DNA of 64,000 nt from Tenacibaculum sp. 190524A05c (GCF_964036595.1 NZ_OZ038523.1:2424501-2488500); one strand, 5' to 3'; shown: positions 1 to 8,712, counted from the stretch's first letter. A program made the numbers and translations. The notes: a model not told the origin generated them from the sequence alone.

Positions 1-21
1 TTTTGCTGAAATTTTTCAGTT

Positions 22-1173
22 TTGAAACCAATATCAATATCAGCTTTTGCATCTATATCTCCTTTAGGAAAAACTTCAGAAGAAGTTTGGAATAGTTATT
101 TAGATAATGATCACAGAATTTCGAAAAGAGATTTTAAAAACTTTACTGAGTGGACCGCTTCTATTTCTGAAGAAGACAGAAAGGAAATTGAAAATATTCG
201 AAACTCAGATAATAAGTACAAAAGTCTTGATGACACTGTTTTGTTTGCAATTTATGCTTCTAGAAAAGCAGTAATAGATGCGAATTGGAAAACTGGGGAT
301 GATTTTGGAATTAATATTGGTTCTTCTCGAGGAGCAACAGCATTGTTTGAAAAATTTCATGAAGAATTTCTTGAAACTGGAACTTCCTCTACCTTAAGTT
401 CCCCAACAACTACATTAGGAAATATTTCATCTTGGATTGCCCATGATTTGAAAAGTTCAGGTCCAGAAATTTCACATTCTATTACCTGTTCTACTGCTTT
501 ACATTCTTTATTAAATGGTGTTGCTTGGATTCAAGCAGGAATGTGTGATAAATTTATTGTTGGTGGTAGTGAAGCTCCGTTGACAGATTTTACCATCGCA
601 CAAATGAAAGCGTTAAAAGTATATTCCAAAGAAACAGAAGGAAATCCATGTAAAGCTTTTGATTTAGAAAAAACCAAAAACACTATGGTTCTAGGTGAAG
701 GTGCTGCTGTAGTATGTTTAGAAAATGAAATTTCAGATAAAACAATAGCTAAAATAGAAGGTGTTGGATATGCTACTGAAGTTTTAAAACATAATACTTC
801 AGTAACAGCGGATGCTGAATGTTTTCAAAAATCTATGAAGATGGCTTGTAAGCATATCAACTTAGATGAAATTGATGCGATTGTAATGCATGCTCCCGGA
901 ACTATAAAAGGTGATTCTTCAGAAGTTAATGCGATTCATAAAGTTTTTTGTAACAAAATTCCTTTTTTAACTACTAATAAATGGAAGATTGGTCACACCT
1001 TCGGAGCTTCTGGTTTATTAAATCTAGAATTAGGCCTTTTAATGTTACAACATCAAAAGGTAATTGAAGTTCCTTTTGCTATGAAACAAACACCTCCAAA
1101 ACATATTAAAAAAGTATTAGTAAATGCTGTTGGATTTGGTGGTAATGCTGTAACCGTCTTATTGAGTTTATAA
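22..1173 (+). CDS. beta-ketoacyl-ACP synthase-like protein (divergent KAS I/II)
   Basis: Thiolase-fold condensing enzyme of about the usual KAS length (383 aa), expected to elongate an acyl-ACP by decarboxylative condensation in the cytoplasm. A Cys-His-His triad is visible: C156 in ITCSTALHSLL, H290 in HAPGT and H325 in GHTFGASG. The usual DTACSSS and HGTGT boxes are altered, so it is a divergent paralogue rather than housekeeping FabF. An in-frame TGA at 7-9 and the lack of an ATG before about codon 174 make TTG at 22 the likely start. bioB lies 3.2 kb downstream; from memory, related flavobacterial ketosynthases sit beside bioA/bioD/bioF, so a role in making the pimelate precursor of biotin is plausible but inferred. 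Flexirubin/aryl-polyene synthesis is the alternative. Confidence 0.85.
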   Translation: MKPISISAFASISPLGKTSEEVWNSYLDNDHRISKRDFKNFTEWTASISEEDRKEIENIRNSDNKYKSLDDTVLFAIYASRKAVIDANWKTGDDFGINIGSSRGATALFEKFHEEFLETGTSSTLSSPTTTLGNISSWIAHDLKSSGPEISHSITCSTALHSLLNGVAWIQAGMCDKFIVGGSEAPLTDFTIAQMKALKVYSKETEGNPCKAFDLEKTKNTMVLGEGAAVVCLENEISDKTIAKIEGVGYATEVLKHNTSVTADAECFQKSMKMACKHINLDEIDAIVMHAPGTIKGDSSEVNAIHKVFCNKIPFLTTNKWKIGHTFGASGLLNLELGLLMLQHQKVIEVPFAMKQTPPKHIKKVLVNAVGFGGNAVTVLLSL

Positions 1174-1237
1174 CTGACTTTTGTTCAGTTTGTTTAAAAT
1201 ATATATTTTTACTTACAACTAACTAAATTGCTTAACT

Positions 1238-1801
1238 ATGGAATGGTTCTTAGAACTTTCGTCTATTCAACAAGTGTATTGGATTGTCACTGGTATTTCA
1301 ACACTTTTTTTTCTATTTATTTTATTCAGCACATTCTTAGGATTTGACACAGATGATATTGGTGATGTTGATGCTGAAATTGACGCTGATACTGGAGCTG
1401 GATTTCAATTCTTCACTTTCAAAAATATGGTTGGTTTTTTCACCATTTTTGGATGGAGTGGAATTTCAAGTTTAAATTCTGGAAACTCAACTTTTCTTAC
1501 AATTATTATATCAACCGTTTGTGGTTTGATAATGATGACCGTAATGGCAGTTCTGTTTTACTATATCAATAAACTTAATGATAGCGGAACTTTAAAAATG
1601 GAAAATGCCGTTGGCGCTGTTGGAGAAGTATACTTGACCATTGGAGCTAATCGATCTAGTATAGGAAAAGTTCATGTAAGAGTTCAAAATTCGTTAAGAG
1701 AGTTGGAAGCACTTACAGATCATGAAGAAAATTTAACTCAAGGAACTGTAGTTACGGTTACTGAGGTTACCTCAAATGGAATATTAATTGTAAAACTATA
1801 A
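1238..1801 (+). CDS. NfeD-like membrane protein with C-terminal OB fold
   Basis: Predicted inner-membrane protein of 187 aa with three hydrophobic segments (about 13-35, 62-80, 86-110), a short acidic Asp-rich stretch (37-52) between the first two, and a C-terminal beta-rich domain (about 120-187) typical of the NfeD/YuaF OB fold. It ends 8 bp before a flotillin gene, the standard NfeD-flotillin pairing, so the two probably act together in organising membrane microdomains. It is cotranscribed with the flotillin; a hairpin terminator follows that gene. Family assignment rests on layout and context more than on one diagnostic motif. Confidence 0.8.
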   Translation: MEWFLELSSIQQVYWIVTGISTLFFLFILFSTFLGFDTDDIGDVDAEIDADTGAGFQFFTFKNMVGFFTIFGWSGISSLNSGNSTFLTIIISTVCGLIMMTVMAVLFYYINKLNDSGTLKMENAVGAVGEVYLTIGANRSSIGKVHVRVQNSLRELEALTDHEENLTQGTVVTVTEVTSNGILIVKL

Positions 1802-1809
1802 ACTAAAAA

Positions 1810-3252
1810 ATGACTATGCAAAAACTAATGTTATTACAAATTGGCGAATCTGGTGCCTTTGCCGGACTAGCAGGAATTGTTATCGCAATTCTCTTTATCT
1901 TCATCTTAATTACAACCTTAATCAAACGCTACAAAAGATGTCCATCAGACAGAATTTTAGTCGTTTATGGTAAAGTTGGTGGCGGACAATCTGCAAAATG
2001 TATTCATGGTGGTGCTGCCTTTATTTTTCCTGTAATTCAAGATTATGAATTTTTAGATTTAACTCCTATTTCAATAGAAGTGAATTTAGTAAATGCTCTT
2101 TCTAAACAAAATATCCGTGTAAATGTACCTTCTCGATTTACCATTGGTGTTTCTACAGAACCTGGTATTATGCAAAATGCTGCAGAACGTTTATTAGGAT
2201 TAGGGTTACCTGAAATTCAAGAATTAGCAAAAGAAATTATTTTCGGACAATTACGTTTAGTAGTTGCCTCTATGGATATTGAAGAAATTAATGCTGATAG
2301 AGATAAATTTTTAGCAAACATTTCTCAAAGTGTTGAATCGGAATTAAAGAAGGTAGGTTTAAAATTAATCAATGTAAACATTACCGATATTGTTGACGAA
2401 TCTGGTTATATCGAGGCTTTAGGTAAAGAAGCTGCTGCACATGCAATTAACGCTGCTCGTAAATCGGTAGCAGAAAAGAATAGAGATGGATCTATTGGTG
2501 AGGCAAATGCTGTTCAAGATCAAAGAACACAAGTTGCTGCAGCAAATGCAAAAGCGGTAGATGGAGAAAATACAGCGAAAATTGAAGTGGCAAACTCGAA
2601 TGCCCTTCGTCGTCAAAAAGAAGCAGAAGCAGAAAGAGTTGCAATTGCTTCAGAAAAAGTACAGTCTGCAAAAGCTTTAGAAGAAGCATATGCAGCAGAA
2701 CAAGAAGCTGAAAAAGCAAGAGCAGAAAGAGAAAGAGCTTCTCAGATGGCAGATATTATTGTACCAGCTCAAATCGATAAAAACAAAGTAGAAATTGATG
2801 CGGAAGCGGAAGCTGAACAAATCAGAAGAAGAGCAAAAGGTGAAGCTGATGCCATCTTATTTAAGGCACAAGCAGAAGCTCAGGGAGTTTACGAAGTTTT
2901 AACGAAACAAGCTGCTGGTTTAGATCAAATTGTAAAGGCCGCTGGAAATGATTCTAAAAATGCTGCTTTACTTTTAATTGCAGATAAATTACCAGAATTA
3001 GTAAAACTTCAGGCAGAAGCTATTAAAAATATCAAGATTGATAAAGTTACAGTTTGGGAAGGTGGAAATTCTAAAGATGGAAAAACTTCTACTTCTAATT
3101 TTATTTCTGGAATGTATAAAGCTGTTCCTCCATTGCAGGAAATGTTTAATATGGCGGGAATGGAATTACCAGAGTATTTAAAAGGAAAGAATGTTGAAGA
3201 TATTGTTTCTGATGCAGAAGTAGATTCTAATGATACTTCAGAAGAAGAATAA
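1810..3252 (+). CDS. flotillin-like SPFH-domain protein
   Basis: 480-aa flotillin/YqiK-type scaffold. An N-terminal membrane segment (about 17-38) is followed by an SPFH/band-7 domain (about 45-220). A long Ala/Glu-rich coiled coil (about 230-370, many EAE and KAE repeats) is typical of flotillins and drives oligomerisation. The C-terminus is acidic (ends DTSEEE). The protein should sit at the inner membrane and organise lipid-ordered domains with the NfeD protein just upstream. Start chosen at ATG 1810; a second ATG lies two codons in. A strong hairpin at 3280-3305 ends the unit. Confidence 0.92.
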   Translation: MTMQKLMLLQIGESGAFAGLAGIVIAILFIFILITTLIKRYKRCPSDRILVVYGKVGGGQSAKCIHGGAAFIFPVIQDYEFLDLTPISIEVNLVNALSKQNIRVNVPSRFTIGVSTEPGIMQNAAERLLGLGLPEIQELAKEIIFGQLRLVVASMDIEEINADRDKFLANISQSVESELKKVGLKLINVNITDIVDESGYIEALGKEAAAHAINAARKSVAEKNRDGSIGEANAVQDQRTQVAAANAKAVDGENTAKIEVANSNALRRQKEAEAERVAIASEKVQSAKALEEAYAAEQEAEKARAERERASQMADIIVPAQIDKNKVEIDAEAEAEQIRRRAKGEADAILFKAQAEAQGVYEVLTKQAAGLDQIVKAAGNDSKNAALLLIADKLPELVKLQAEAIKNIKIDKVTVWEGGNSKDGKTSTSNFISGMYKAVPPLQEMFNMAGMELPEYLKGKNVEDIVSDAEVDSNDTSEEE

Positions 3253-3279
3253 TTATCAATTACATATGTTATAGTTTTA

Positions 3280-3311
3280 AAAAATGCTACTTCGGTAGCA
3301 TTTTTCTTTTT
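3280..3311 (+). terminator. Rho-independent terminator after flotillin gene
   Basis: Perfect 11-bp stem (3280-3290 with 3295-3305) around a TTCG tetraloop, followed by a T-rich run. It sits 28 bp after the flotillin stop codon. Confidence 0.9.
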
Positions 3312-3370
3312 TGTAAATATTTTGTTTTTAGAATGTAAATAGTACTTTAGTCAAAAAAACACCCATTACA

Positions 3371-4336
3371 ATGAAATTGAAATTAATACTAGCAACAGTA
3401 TTGTGTATTTGCTATGAAATTACGTTAGCTCAAGTAGACCCCAATATTTATGATAAATTCACATCAAAAACGGTAAAACTTGGAGATTACAATTATAATC
3501 TAGAAGTACTCGGAGAAGGTGATCCAATTTTCTTTTTACCAGGTGGACCAGGAAATTCTCATGACTATATGCAAGGGAATTTTGGACAGTATTATAAAAC
3601 TAATACTGTTGTGTTTTTCGATTTTTTAGGAAGAGGAAAATCGGACAATGCAAAAGATCTTTCCGAATATTCTGTTGAAAATGATGTTGAACTTATCGAG
3701 AAAATAAGAAAACATTTAAAGTTTGATAAAATTTCTATTGTTGGTCATTCTTATGGAACAGTACCAGCACAAGCTTATGCTTTAAAATATAAAAACAAGG
3801 TTTCTAAATTAGTTTTAATTAGCGGTTTTCATAGTGGCGCTATGTGGCAAGCCAATTGTGATAGTTATAATCATTATGCAAAAACTCATTTTCCTGAAAA
3901 ATGGGAAAAACTAATGGCTTTAAGAAAACAAGGTTACATTTCTTCAGATAAAAAACATCAGGAGTTATACGCTACTTTTCCTACAAAGTATATTTATTAT
4001 CATAATACCACATTACAACAAAATACACCAAAATATGATTACAGAGGTTGGGCTAACGATGTATATGTAGCAATAATTGGTGAAGACGGAGATTTTGATG
4101 TGTCCGGAAGCATGATTCATCAGGATTACAGAAAAAAACTCAAAAAAATCAAAGCAAAAACACTTGTGATTGCAGGTAGATATGATGGTGTTTCTACTCC
4201 TGAATTCGCTATTCAATACAAAAAATTTATGCCACAGGCACAATTCGAAATGTTTGAAAATAGTAGCCATAATCCTTACTTAGAGGAACCTGAAAAGTTC
4301 TATACAATTTTCGAAAAATTCATAAGATCAAAATAA
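3371..4336 (+). CDS. secreted alpha/beta hydrolase (proline iminopeptidase-like)
   Basis: 321-aa alpha/beta-hydrolase with an N-terminal signal peptide (hydrophobic 3-20, cleavage probably near ITLA-Q), so likely periplasmic. The oxyanion-hole motif FLPGGPGNS (55-63), nucleophile elbow GHSYGT (S127), acid D272 in AGRYDG and H300 in SSHNPYLE form a complete catalytic triad. The GGPG motif is typical of proline iminopeptidases and related exported hydrolases, but the substrate cannot be read from sequence. It is a single-gene unit, flanked by hairpin terminators on both sides. Confidence 0.88.
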   Translation: MKLKLILATVLCICYEITLAQVDPNIYDKFTSKTVKLGDYNYNLEVLGEGDPIFFLPGGPGNSHDYMQGNFGQYYKTNTVVFFDFLGRGKSDNAKDLSEYSVENDVELIEKIRKHLKFDKISIVGHSYGTVPAQAYALKYKNKVSKLVLISGFHSGAMWQANCDSYNHYAKTHFPEKWEKLMALRKQGYISSDKKHQELYATFPTKYIYYHNTTLQQNTPKYDYRGWANDVYVAIIGEDGDFDVSGSMIHQDYRKKLKKIKAKTLVIAGRYDGVSTPEFAIQYKKFMPQAQFEMFENSSHNPYLEEPEKFYTIFEKFIRSK

Positions 4337-4344
4337 AGAGTAAT

Positions 4345-4378
4345 AAAATTCCGCTTTCGATGCGGAATTTTTTATTTT
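4345..4378 (+). terminator. terminator after alpha/beta hydrolase
   Basis: 10-bp stem AAAATTCCGC (4345-4354) pairing with 4362-4371, followed by a T-rich tract. It lies immediately upstream of the bioB promoter. Confidence 0.85.
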
Positions 4379-4380
4379 TG
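4373..4380 (+). promoter_or_regulatory. bioB promoter -7 element
   Basis: TATTTTTG matches the Bacteroidota -7 consensus TAnnTTTG exactly and lies 20 bp before the bioB ATG. It overlaps the T-tract of the preceding terminator. No clear -33 TTG is seen. Confidence 0.6.
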
Positions 4381-4400
4381 AGCTTGCAAACAATGACTAT

Positions 4401-5498
4401 ATGAGTGAGACTAGACATAACTGGACTAAAGAAGAGATTTTAGCTATTTATAATAAACCGATGATGGAGCTGTTATATGAAGCGGCAACAACACATCGTA
4501 AACATCACGACCCAAATACGGTTCAAGTATCAACTTTACTTTCTATAAAAACAGGAGGATGTCCTGAAGATTGTGGGTATTGTCCGCAAGCCGCAAGATA
4601 TCATACAGATGTTGAAGGAAACGATTTAATGAGTGTTCGTCAAGTTAAAGCACAAGCGTTACGTGCTAAAGCTTCTGGAAGCTCTAGAGTTTGTATGGGT
4701 GCAGCTTGGAGAAATGTTAAGGATGGACCTGAGTTTGATCAAGTTTTAGAAATGGTACGTACAATTAACAAACTAGATATGGAGGTTTGTTGCACATTAG
4801 GAATGATTACAGAAAACCAAGCTCATCGTTTAGCTGAAGCTGGTTTATATGCATACAATCACAATTTAGATTCTTCTGAAGAATACTATAAAGAAGTAAT
4901 TTCAACAAGAGGATTTGAAGATCGTTTAGAAACGATTGACAATGTTCGTAAAACAAATGTAACTGTTTGTTCAGGAGGAATTATTGGTATGGGAGAAGCA
5001 ATTGAAGATAGAGCTGGTATGTTAGTTGCTTTATCAACACTAAATCCACAACCAGAATCTGTGCCTATTAATGCTTTAGTAGCTGTTGATGGTACTCCTT
5101 TAGAAGATCAAAAACCTGTTTCTATCTGGGAGATGGTAAGAATGGTAGCAACTACAAGAATTGTAATGCCAGAAACTCAAGTACGTTTATCTGCAGGTAG
5201 AACACAAATGAGCCAAGAAGGACAAACAATGTGTTTCTTTGCTGGTGCAAATTCTATTTTTGCGGGAGATAAATTATTAACTACACCAAATCCTGATGTA
5301 AATGAGGACATGAAGTTATTCGAGTTATTAGGTTTAAATCCTCAAAAGCCATTTATCAAAAAAATGCAGCCTAAAACTGTAGAAGCAGAAGATTCTCAAT
5401 TCGCAGACTTAGGTGAAAAGCCAAAATGGACTAGACCAGGTCATAAAATTGAAAGAAACGAACAAAAAAAGCAAGAAGCTAAAGAGGTTAAAGCTTAA
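4401..5498 (+). CDS. bioB: biotin synthase BioB
   Basis: Radical-SAM enzyme that inserts sulfur into dethiobiotin, the last step of biotin synthesis. The radical-SAM cluster motif is C54-x3-C58-x2-C61 (GGCPEDCGYC). The [2Fe-2S] ligands are visible as C98 (SRVCMG), C130 (EVCC), C190 (VTVCSGG) and R262 (QVRLSAGR), matching the E. coli layout. At 365 aa it carries a short Lys/Glu-rich C-terminal tail beyond the core. It is preceded by its own terminator-promoter boundary, so it is transcribed separately from the hydrolase upstream. No other bio gene is in the window unless the ketosynthase at the left edge belongs to the pathway. Confidence 0.98.
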   Translation: MSETRHNWTKEEILAIYNKPMMELLYEAATTHRKHHDPNTVQVSTLLSIKTGGCPEDCGYCPQAARYHTDVEGNDLMSVRQVKAQALRAKASGSSRVCMGAAWRNVKDGPEFDQVLEMVRTINKLDMEVCCTLGMITENQAHRLAEAGLYAYNHNLDSSEEYYKEVISTRGFEDRLETIDNVRKTNVTVCSGGIIGMGEAIEDRAGMLVALSTLNPQPESVPINALVAVDGTPLEDQKPVSIWEMVRMVATTRIVMPETQVRLSAGRTQMSQEGQTMCFFAGANSIFAGDKLLTTPNPDVNEDMKLFELLGLNPQKPFIKKMQPKTVEAEDSQFADLGEKPKWTRPGHKIERNEQKKQEAKEVKA

Positions 5499-5567
5499 GC
5501 ATAGATTAATTAAATCGATAAATTAAATTTATCAATTTCGTTTAAAAAAGATTTCGTAACGTTTTCT

Positions 5568-5575
5568 TAACTTTG
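5568..5575 (+). promoter_or_regulatory. promoter -7 element for cupin-like gene
   Basis: TAACTTTG fits TAnnTTTG, 20 bp upstream of the ATG at 5596. Confidence 0.55.
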
Positions 5576-5595
5576 CGTATATCAAATATTAATTC

Positions 5596-6465
5596 ATGGG
5601 GTTACAGTTGGAACAAATAGATAGAGTTGAAACTATTACTAAAGAAGACTTTATCAAAAATTACTTTAAGCCACAAAAACCAGTGGTAATCGAACGTTTT
5701 ATAGAAGATTGGCCTGCTTATAATAAGTGGTCCTTGGAATATATGAAAGAAGTTGCTGGAGATAAAACTGTTCCTCTTTATGATGATAGACCTGTAGATT
5801 ATAAAGATGGTTTTAATGAACCACATGCCACTATGAAAATGAGTGAGTATGTTGATTTATTAAAAAGAGAACCTACAAAATTTAGAATCTTTTTGTGGAA
5901 TGTTTTAAAGGAAGTACCTATACTTCAAAAAGATTTTAAATTTCCTGATTTTGGTTTACGCTTAATGAAAGGTTTACCAATGTTATTTTTTGGAGGTAGA
6001 GATTCGTATACTTTTATGCATTATGATATTGATTTAGCAAATATTTTCCATTTCCATTTTGAAGGAAAAAAGAAATGTATTCTATTCGATCAAAAGCAAA
6101 ATAAGTTTTTATATAAAATACCTCACTCTCTTATTACAAGAGAGGATATAGATTTTAATAATCCTGACTTTGATAAATGGCCAGCACTTAAAAAGGCAAA
6201 AGGACATGTAGCAGAGTTAGAGCATGGAAATGTGTTATACATGCCAGAAGGTTATTGGCACTATATGCGCTATATAACACCAGGTTTTTCGATGAGTCTT
6301 CGTGCTATAGCCAGAAACCCTAAAAACCTTGGAAAAGCTATCTATAACGTCTTTATCATGCGAACTATTGATAATGTAATGCGAAGAATTAAAGGTCAAA
6401 AATGGATTGACTGGAAAAATGAGCAAGCCATTACAAGAACAAACAAAGCAAACAGTATTTCTTAA
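5596..6465 (+). CDS. cupin-like (JmjC-type) Fe(II)/2-oxoglutarate oxygenase-like protein
   Basis: 289-aa cytosolic protein of the cupin_8/JmjC-like family. The iron-binding facial triad is visible: H142-x-D144 in FMHYDIDLANI and the distal H222 in MPEGYWHYM. The N-terminal segment (KPVVIERFIEDWPAYNKW) is the usual strand pair of this family, as in FIH-type hydroxylases. Bacteroidota members are common but of unknown substrate; protein or small-molecule hydroxylation is a family-level inference. It is a stand-alone unit with its own promoter and terminator. Confidence 0.85.
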   Translation: MGLQLEQIDRVETITKEDFIKNYFKPQKPVVIERFIEDWPAYNKWSLEYMKEVAGDKTVPLYDDRPVDYKDGFNEPHATMKMSEYVDLLKREPTKFRIFLWNVLKEVPILQKDFKFPDFGLRLMKGLPMLFFGGRDSYTFMHYDIDLANIFHFHFEGKKKCILFDQKQNKFLYKIPHSLITREDIDFNNPDFDKWPALKKAKGHVAELEHGNVLYMPEGYWHYMRYITPGFSMSLRAIARNPKNLGKAIYNVFIMRTIDNVMRRIKGQKWIDWKNEQAITRTNKANSIS

Positions 6466-6475
6466 CGATAAGATA

Positions 6476-6505
6476 AAATAAGGGGATTTTTCCCCTTATT
6501 TTTTT
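6476..6505 (+). terminator. terminator after cupin-like gene
   Basis: 11-bp stem (6476-6486 with 6491-6501) around a TTTT loop, followed by a run of T. It starts 10 bp after the stop codon. Confidence 0.92.
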
Positions 6506-6538
6506 AACATTAAAAAACTTTCTAATCTTTAATTTAGT

Positions 6539-6547
6539 CGGTCTAAC
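6539..6547. promoter_or_regulatory. CGGTCTAAC motif, copy 1
   Basis: Nine-base motif ending 16 bp before the ATG of the zinc-ribbon gene. The same motif on the minus strand (7231-7239) precedes the next gene, which faces this one, so it may be a shared 5-prime regulatory element. This is inferred from two copies only. Confidence 0.3.
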
Positions 6548-6563
6548 CGAAAAGAAAAGAAAG

Positions 6564-6731
6564 ATGAAAACATGTCCACACTGCGGCTCTACTCATAGAG
6601 TTCGCAGAAAAAGAAAGGGCTTTGTAAAATACATTAGTTTTATGCGTTTTTACAATTGCCTCGATTGCAGAAAAAATTATTACTGGGTAGATTTATTCAA
6701 TTTCCCTCTAAAAGTAAAAGCTACTTCCTAA
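6564..6731 (+). CDS. 55-aa zinc-ribbon protein
   Basis: Short gene starting MKTCPHCGST and ending VKATS. Two CxxC knuckles (C4PHC7 and C32LDC35) form a four-Cys zinc ribbon, separated by a basic stretch (RVRRKRKG) and an aromatic segment. Such mini-ribbons resemble the zinc-binding start of transposases and RNA-polymerase-associated ribbons, but there is no transposase here and the size suggests a stand-alone protein. The stop codon TAA (6729-6731) lies in the loop of a 17-bp hairpin, so the last codons also form the terminator stem. No homologue function is known to me. Confidence 0.65.
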   Translation: MKTCPHCGSTHRVRRKRKGFVKYISFMRFYNCLDCRKNYYWVDLFNFPLKVKATS

Positions 6732-6750
6732 ACGAAGTAGCTTTTACTTT
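6711..6750 (+). terminator. 17-bp hairpin overlapping the end of the zinc-ribbon gene
   Basis: Perfect inverted repeat: 6711-6727 pairs with 6734-6750, with a 6-nt loop holding the stop codon of the zinc-ribbon ORF. A short T-rich stretch follows. It is probably a terminator built into the coding end. Confidence 0.75.
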
Positions 6751-6882
6751 TATATGTATTTTAATTGTTTGGTTTATTACTACATAGCATTGTATCTAAT
6801 CTTTAACCATATTCACTTCTTATCTTTCATTGATATAAGGTTAATATGCATTATCATCTCATCGTTTGACTATAAAAAGTTT

Positions 6883-7221
6883 TTAGAGTCTTCGTATTAA
6901 CAATAAAAACAACACCAAAATACTCAACGGCAAGAATATAACCCAGTTAATAAATATTAAAATGCCTCCGGACTCAAAAATTAAATCTTCTATAGCATCC
7001 GTAAAATTCTTAGCCTTTCTATATTGATTGATTTCCCATATAATCCATAAAGCACCAATACTAATAGGAGCATATAAATCTCCAATTAACAAGCTTAAAT
7101 ATAAAGTTAAAACAAAGCTTAAGGATAAATGACCAACTTGATTAGTTAACCATCCATACGGGTCATCTTTGAAGTCATTAGGTTCTGAAAACAGCGCAAT
7201 TAATTTAGTAATAAAATTCAT
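6883..7221 (-). CDS. small membrane protein of unknown function
   Basis: 112 aa with about three hydrophobic segments (roughly 31-48, 52-63, 85-110) and a polar, possibly functional pattern: TNQVGH (H31), IIWEINQYR (E63), then D75 and D79 in FTDAIEDLIFE. Acidic and His residues near membrane helices recall VanZ-like small membrane proteins, but I do not recognise the family. It is transcribed alone, convergent with the zinc-ribbon gene, and preceded on its own strand by the CGGTCTAAC motif. Confidence 0.65.
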   Translation of the reverse strand: MNFITKLIALFSEPNDFKDDPYGWLTNQVGHLSLSFVLTLYLSLLIGDLYAPISIGALWIIWEINQYRKAKNFTDAIEDLIFESGGILIFINWVIFLPLSILVLFLLLIRRL

Positions 7222-7230
7222 ATCAAATAA

Positions 7231-7239
7231 GTTAGACCG
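7231..7239. promoter_or_regulatory. CGGTCTAAC motif, copy 2 (read on minus strand)
   Basis: GTTAGACCG on the plus strand, i.e. CGGTCTAAC reading toward the minus-strand gene, 9 bp before its ATG. It mirrors copy 1 at 6539. Confidence 0.3.
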
Positions 7240-7334
7240 CCCTTATCATCTTATTGATAATAAGGCACATCCAAAATAATGAATTTTTATTTACCTAAGA
7301 ACAACAAAAAAGTATTGTGACTATTTAACAGTAC

Positions 7335-8681
7335 TTACTTAAATAATTTCACAACATCATTACCATTTGCGAAAATAAGTAGTGCTAATAATAAAACGAA
7401 TCCTACTACTTGTGCATATTCTAAAAACTTATCACTTGGCTTTTTTCCAGTAATCATTTCCCACAAAGTAAACACTACGTGTCCACCATCCAAAGCTGGA
7501 ATTGGTAATAAGTTCATAAATCCTAACATGATAGAAAGAAAAGCAGTGATATTCCAAAAGCTATATGCGCTCCATTCTGAAGGGAATATGCTACCTATAG
7601 AAATAAATCCTCCTAATCCTTTATAAGCTCCAGTACTAGGATTAAAAATCTTCTTCAATTGTTTTACATAGTTAGTTAATGTTGTCCATGACTTTTCTAA
7701 TCCAGCTGGAATAGACTCCATGAATGTATATGATTTATCAGCAAGTGTGTAGTAGCCTAATTTTTCTAAATCACTTAATGAAAGCATTCCTAAACCAACA
7801 CCTAATTTTCCGTCATCATTAACAGTTACAGGAAATGTTTTTGTCTCCTCTCCACGTTTTACCGTAACAGTTGTCTTTTGATTCTTATACTTATCTAAAA
7901 CCACTTTAGCTTCGTCAAAATATTTGATGTTTTCTCCTCCAATTGCAGTAACAATATCTTTAGATTGTAGTTCAGAAGATTTGTTTGGAGAATCATCAGA
8001 AACTCCTGCAATTACAAATGGATAACGCGGTAAAATAAAGCTTCCTTGATCTTTATCTCTGTCTACTAACTTAGAAATAAAGTCTACAGGAATTTCTTTC
8101 TCAATTCGTTGTCCGTTTCTTTCAATAACAAAATTACTTCCGTTAATAAATTCTACTTGAATCTGACTAAACTTCTTAATATTATTTCCATCAACAGAAA
8201 TCACTTTATCACCAGTTTCTAAACCTAATGCTTGTGCTAATTCATCTTGCGCCCAAATACCATCTTTCAAATTTTCATTAGGTAAATACTTTTCACCGTA
8301 TCCCCACATTAAAAAAATGTAGATCATAATACCTAAAATGAAGTTCACAATTACACCACCAAGCATAATGATTAATCTTTGCCAAGCCGGCTTAGAACGG
8401 AATTCCCATGGCTTTGGTTCTTCCTTCATTTGCTCCGTATCCATACTCTCATCAATCATTCCTGCAATCTTCACATATCCTCCTAAAGGAATCCATCCAA
8501 TTCCATAAACCGTTTCTCCTATTTTCTTTTTTACTAATGAAAACTTATAATCGAAGAATAAGTAGAATTTTTCAACCTTAGTTTTAAACAATTTAGCCGG
8601 AATAAAATGACCTAATTCGTGTAAAACAATTAGTAATGATAAACTTAAAATGAATTGTGATGCCTTTATTAAAATTTCCAT
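7335..8681 (-). CDS. rseP: RIP metalloprotease RseP (site-2 protease)
   Basis: Intramembrane zinc protease that cleaves membrane-bound regulators such as anti-sigma factors. The active-site HELGH (H21, E22, H25) lies in the first transmembrane helix, and the third zinc ligand D398 is in LLPIPALDGGH in a C-terminal helix. Between them is a periplasmic region (about 130-320) with at least one PDZ domain. Length 448 aa is normal for the family. The gene is divergent from the sco-like gene, with -7 elements for both in the 150-bp gap. Substrates cannot be deduced. Confidence 0.96.
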   Translation of the reverse strand: MEILIKASQFILSLSLLIVLHELGHFIPAKLFKTKVEKFYLFFDYKFSLVKKKIGETVYGIGWIPLGGYVKIAGMIDESMDTEQMKEEPKPWEFRSKPAWQRLIIMLGGVIVNFILGIMIYIFLMWGYGEKYLPNENLKDGIWAQDELAQALGLETGDKVISVDGNNIKKFSQIQVEFINGSNFVIERNGQRIEKEIPVDFISKLVDRDKDQGSFILPRYPFVIAGVSDDSPNKSSELQSKDIVTAIGGENIKYFDEAKVVLDKYKNQKTTVTVKRGEETKTFPVTVNDDGKLGVGLGMLSLSDLEKLGYYTLADKSYTFMESIPAGLEKSWTTLTNYVKQLKKIFNPSTGAYKGLGGFISIGSIFPSEWSAYSFWNITAFLSIMLGFMNLLPIPALDGGHVVFTLWEMITGKKPSDKFLEYAQVVGFVLLLALLIFANGNDVVKLFK

Positions 8682-8712
8682 AAATGGTTTTTAGAATCTT
8701 TTTTGAATTCAG

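Noticed and set aside
2492..2719. Long Leu/Gln-rich reading frame antisense to the flotillin gene
   Set aside because: It is the mirror of the Ala/Glu coiled-coil repeat and has no independent signals.
7240..7334. Imperfect inverted repeats near the rseP 3-prime end as a terminator
   Set aside because: The stem has bulges and the T-run is short; no confident structure.
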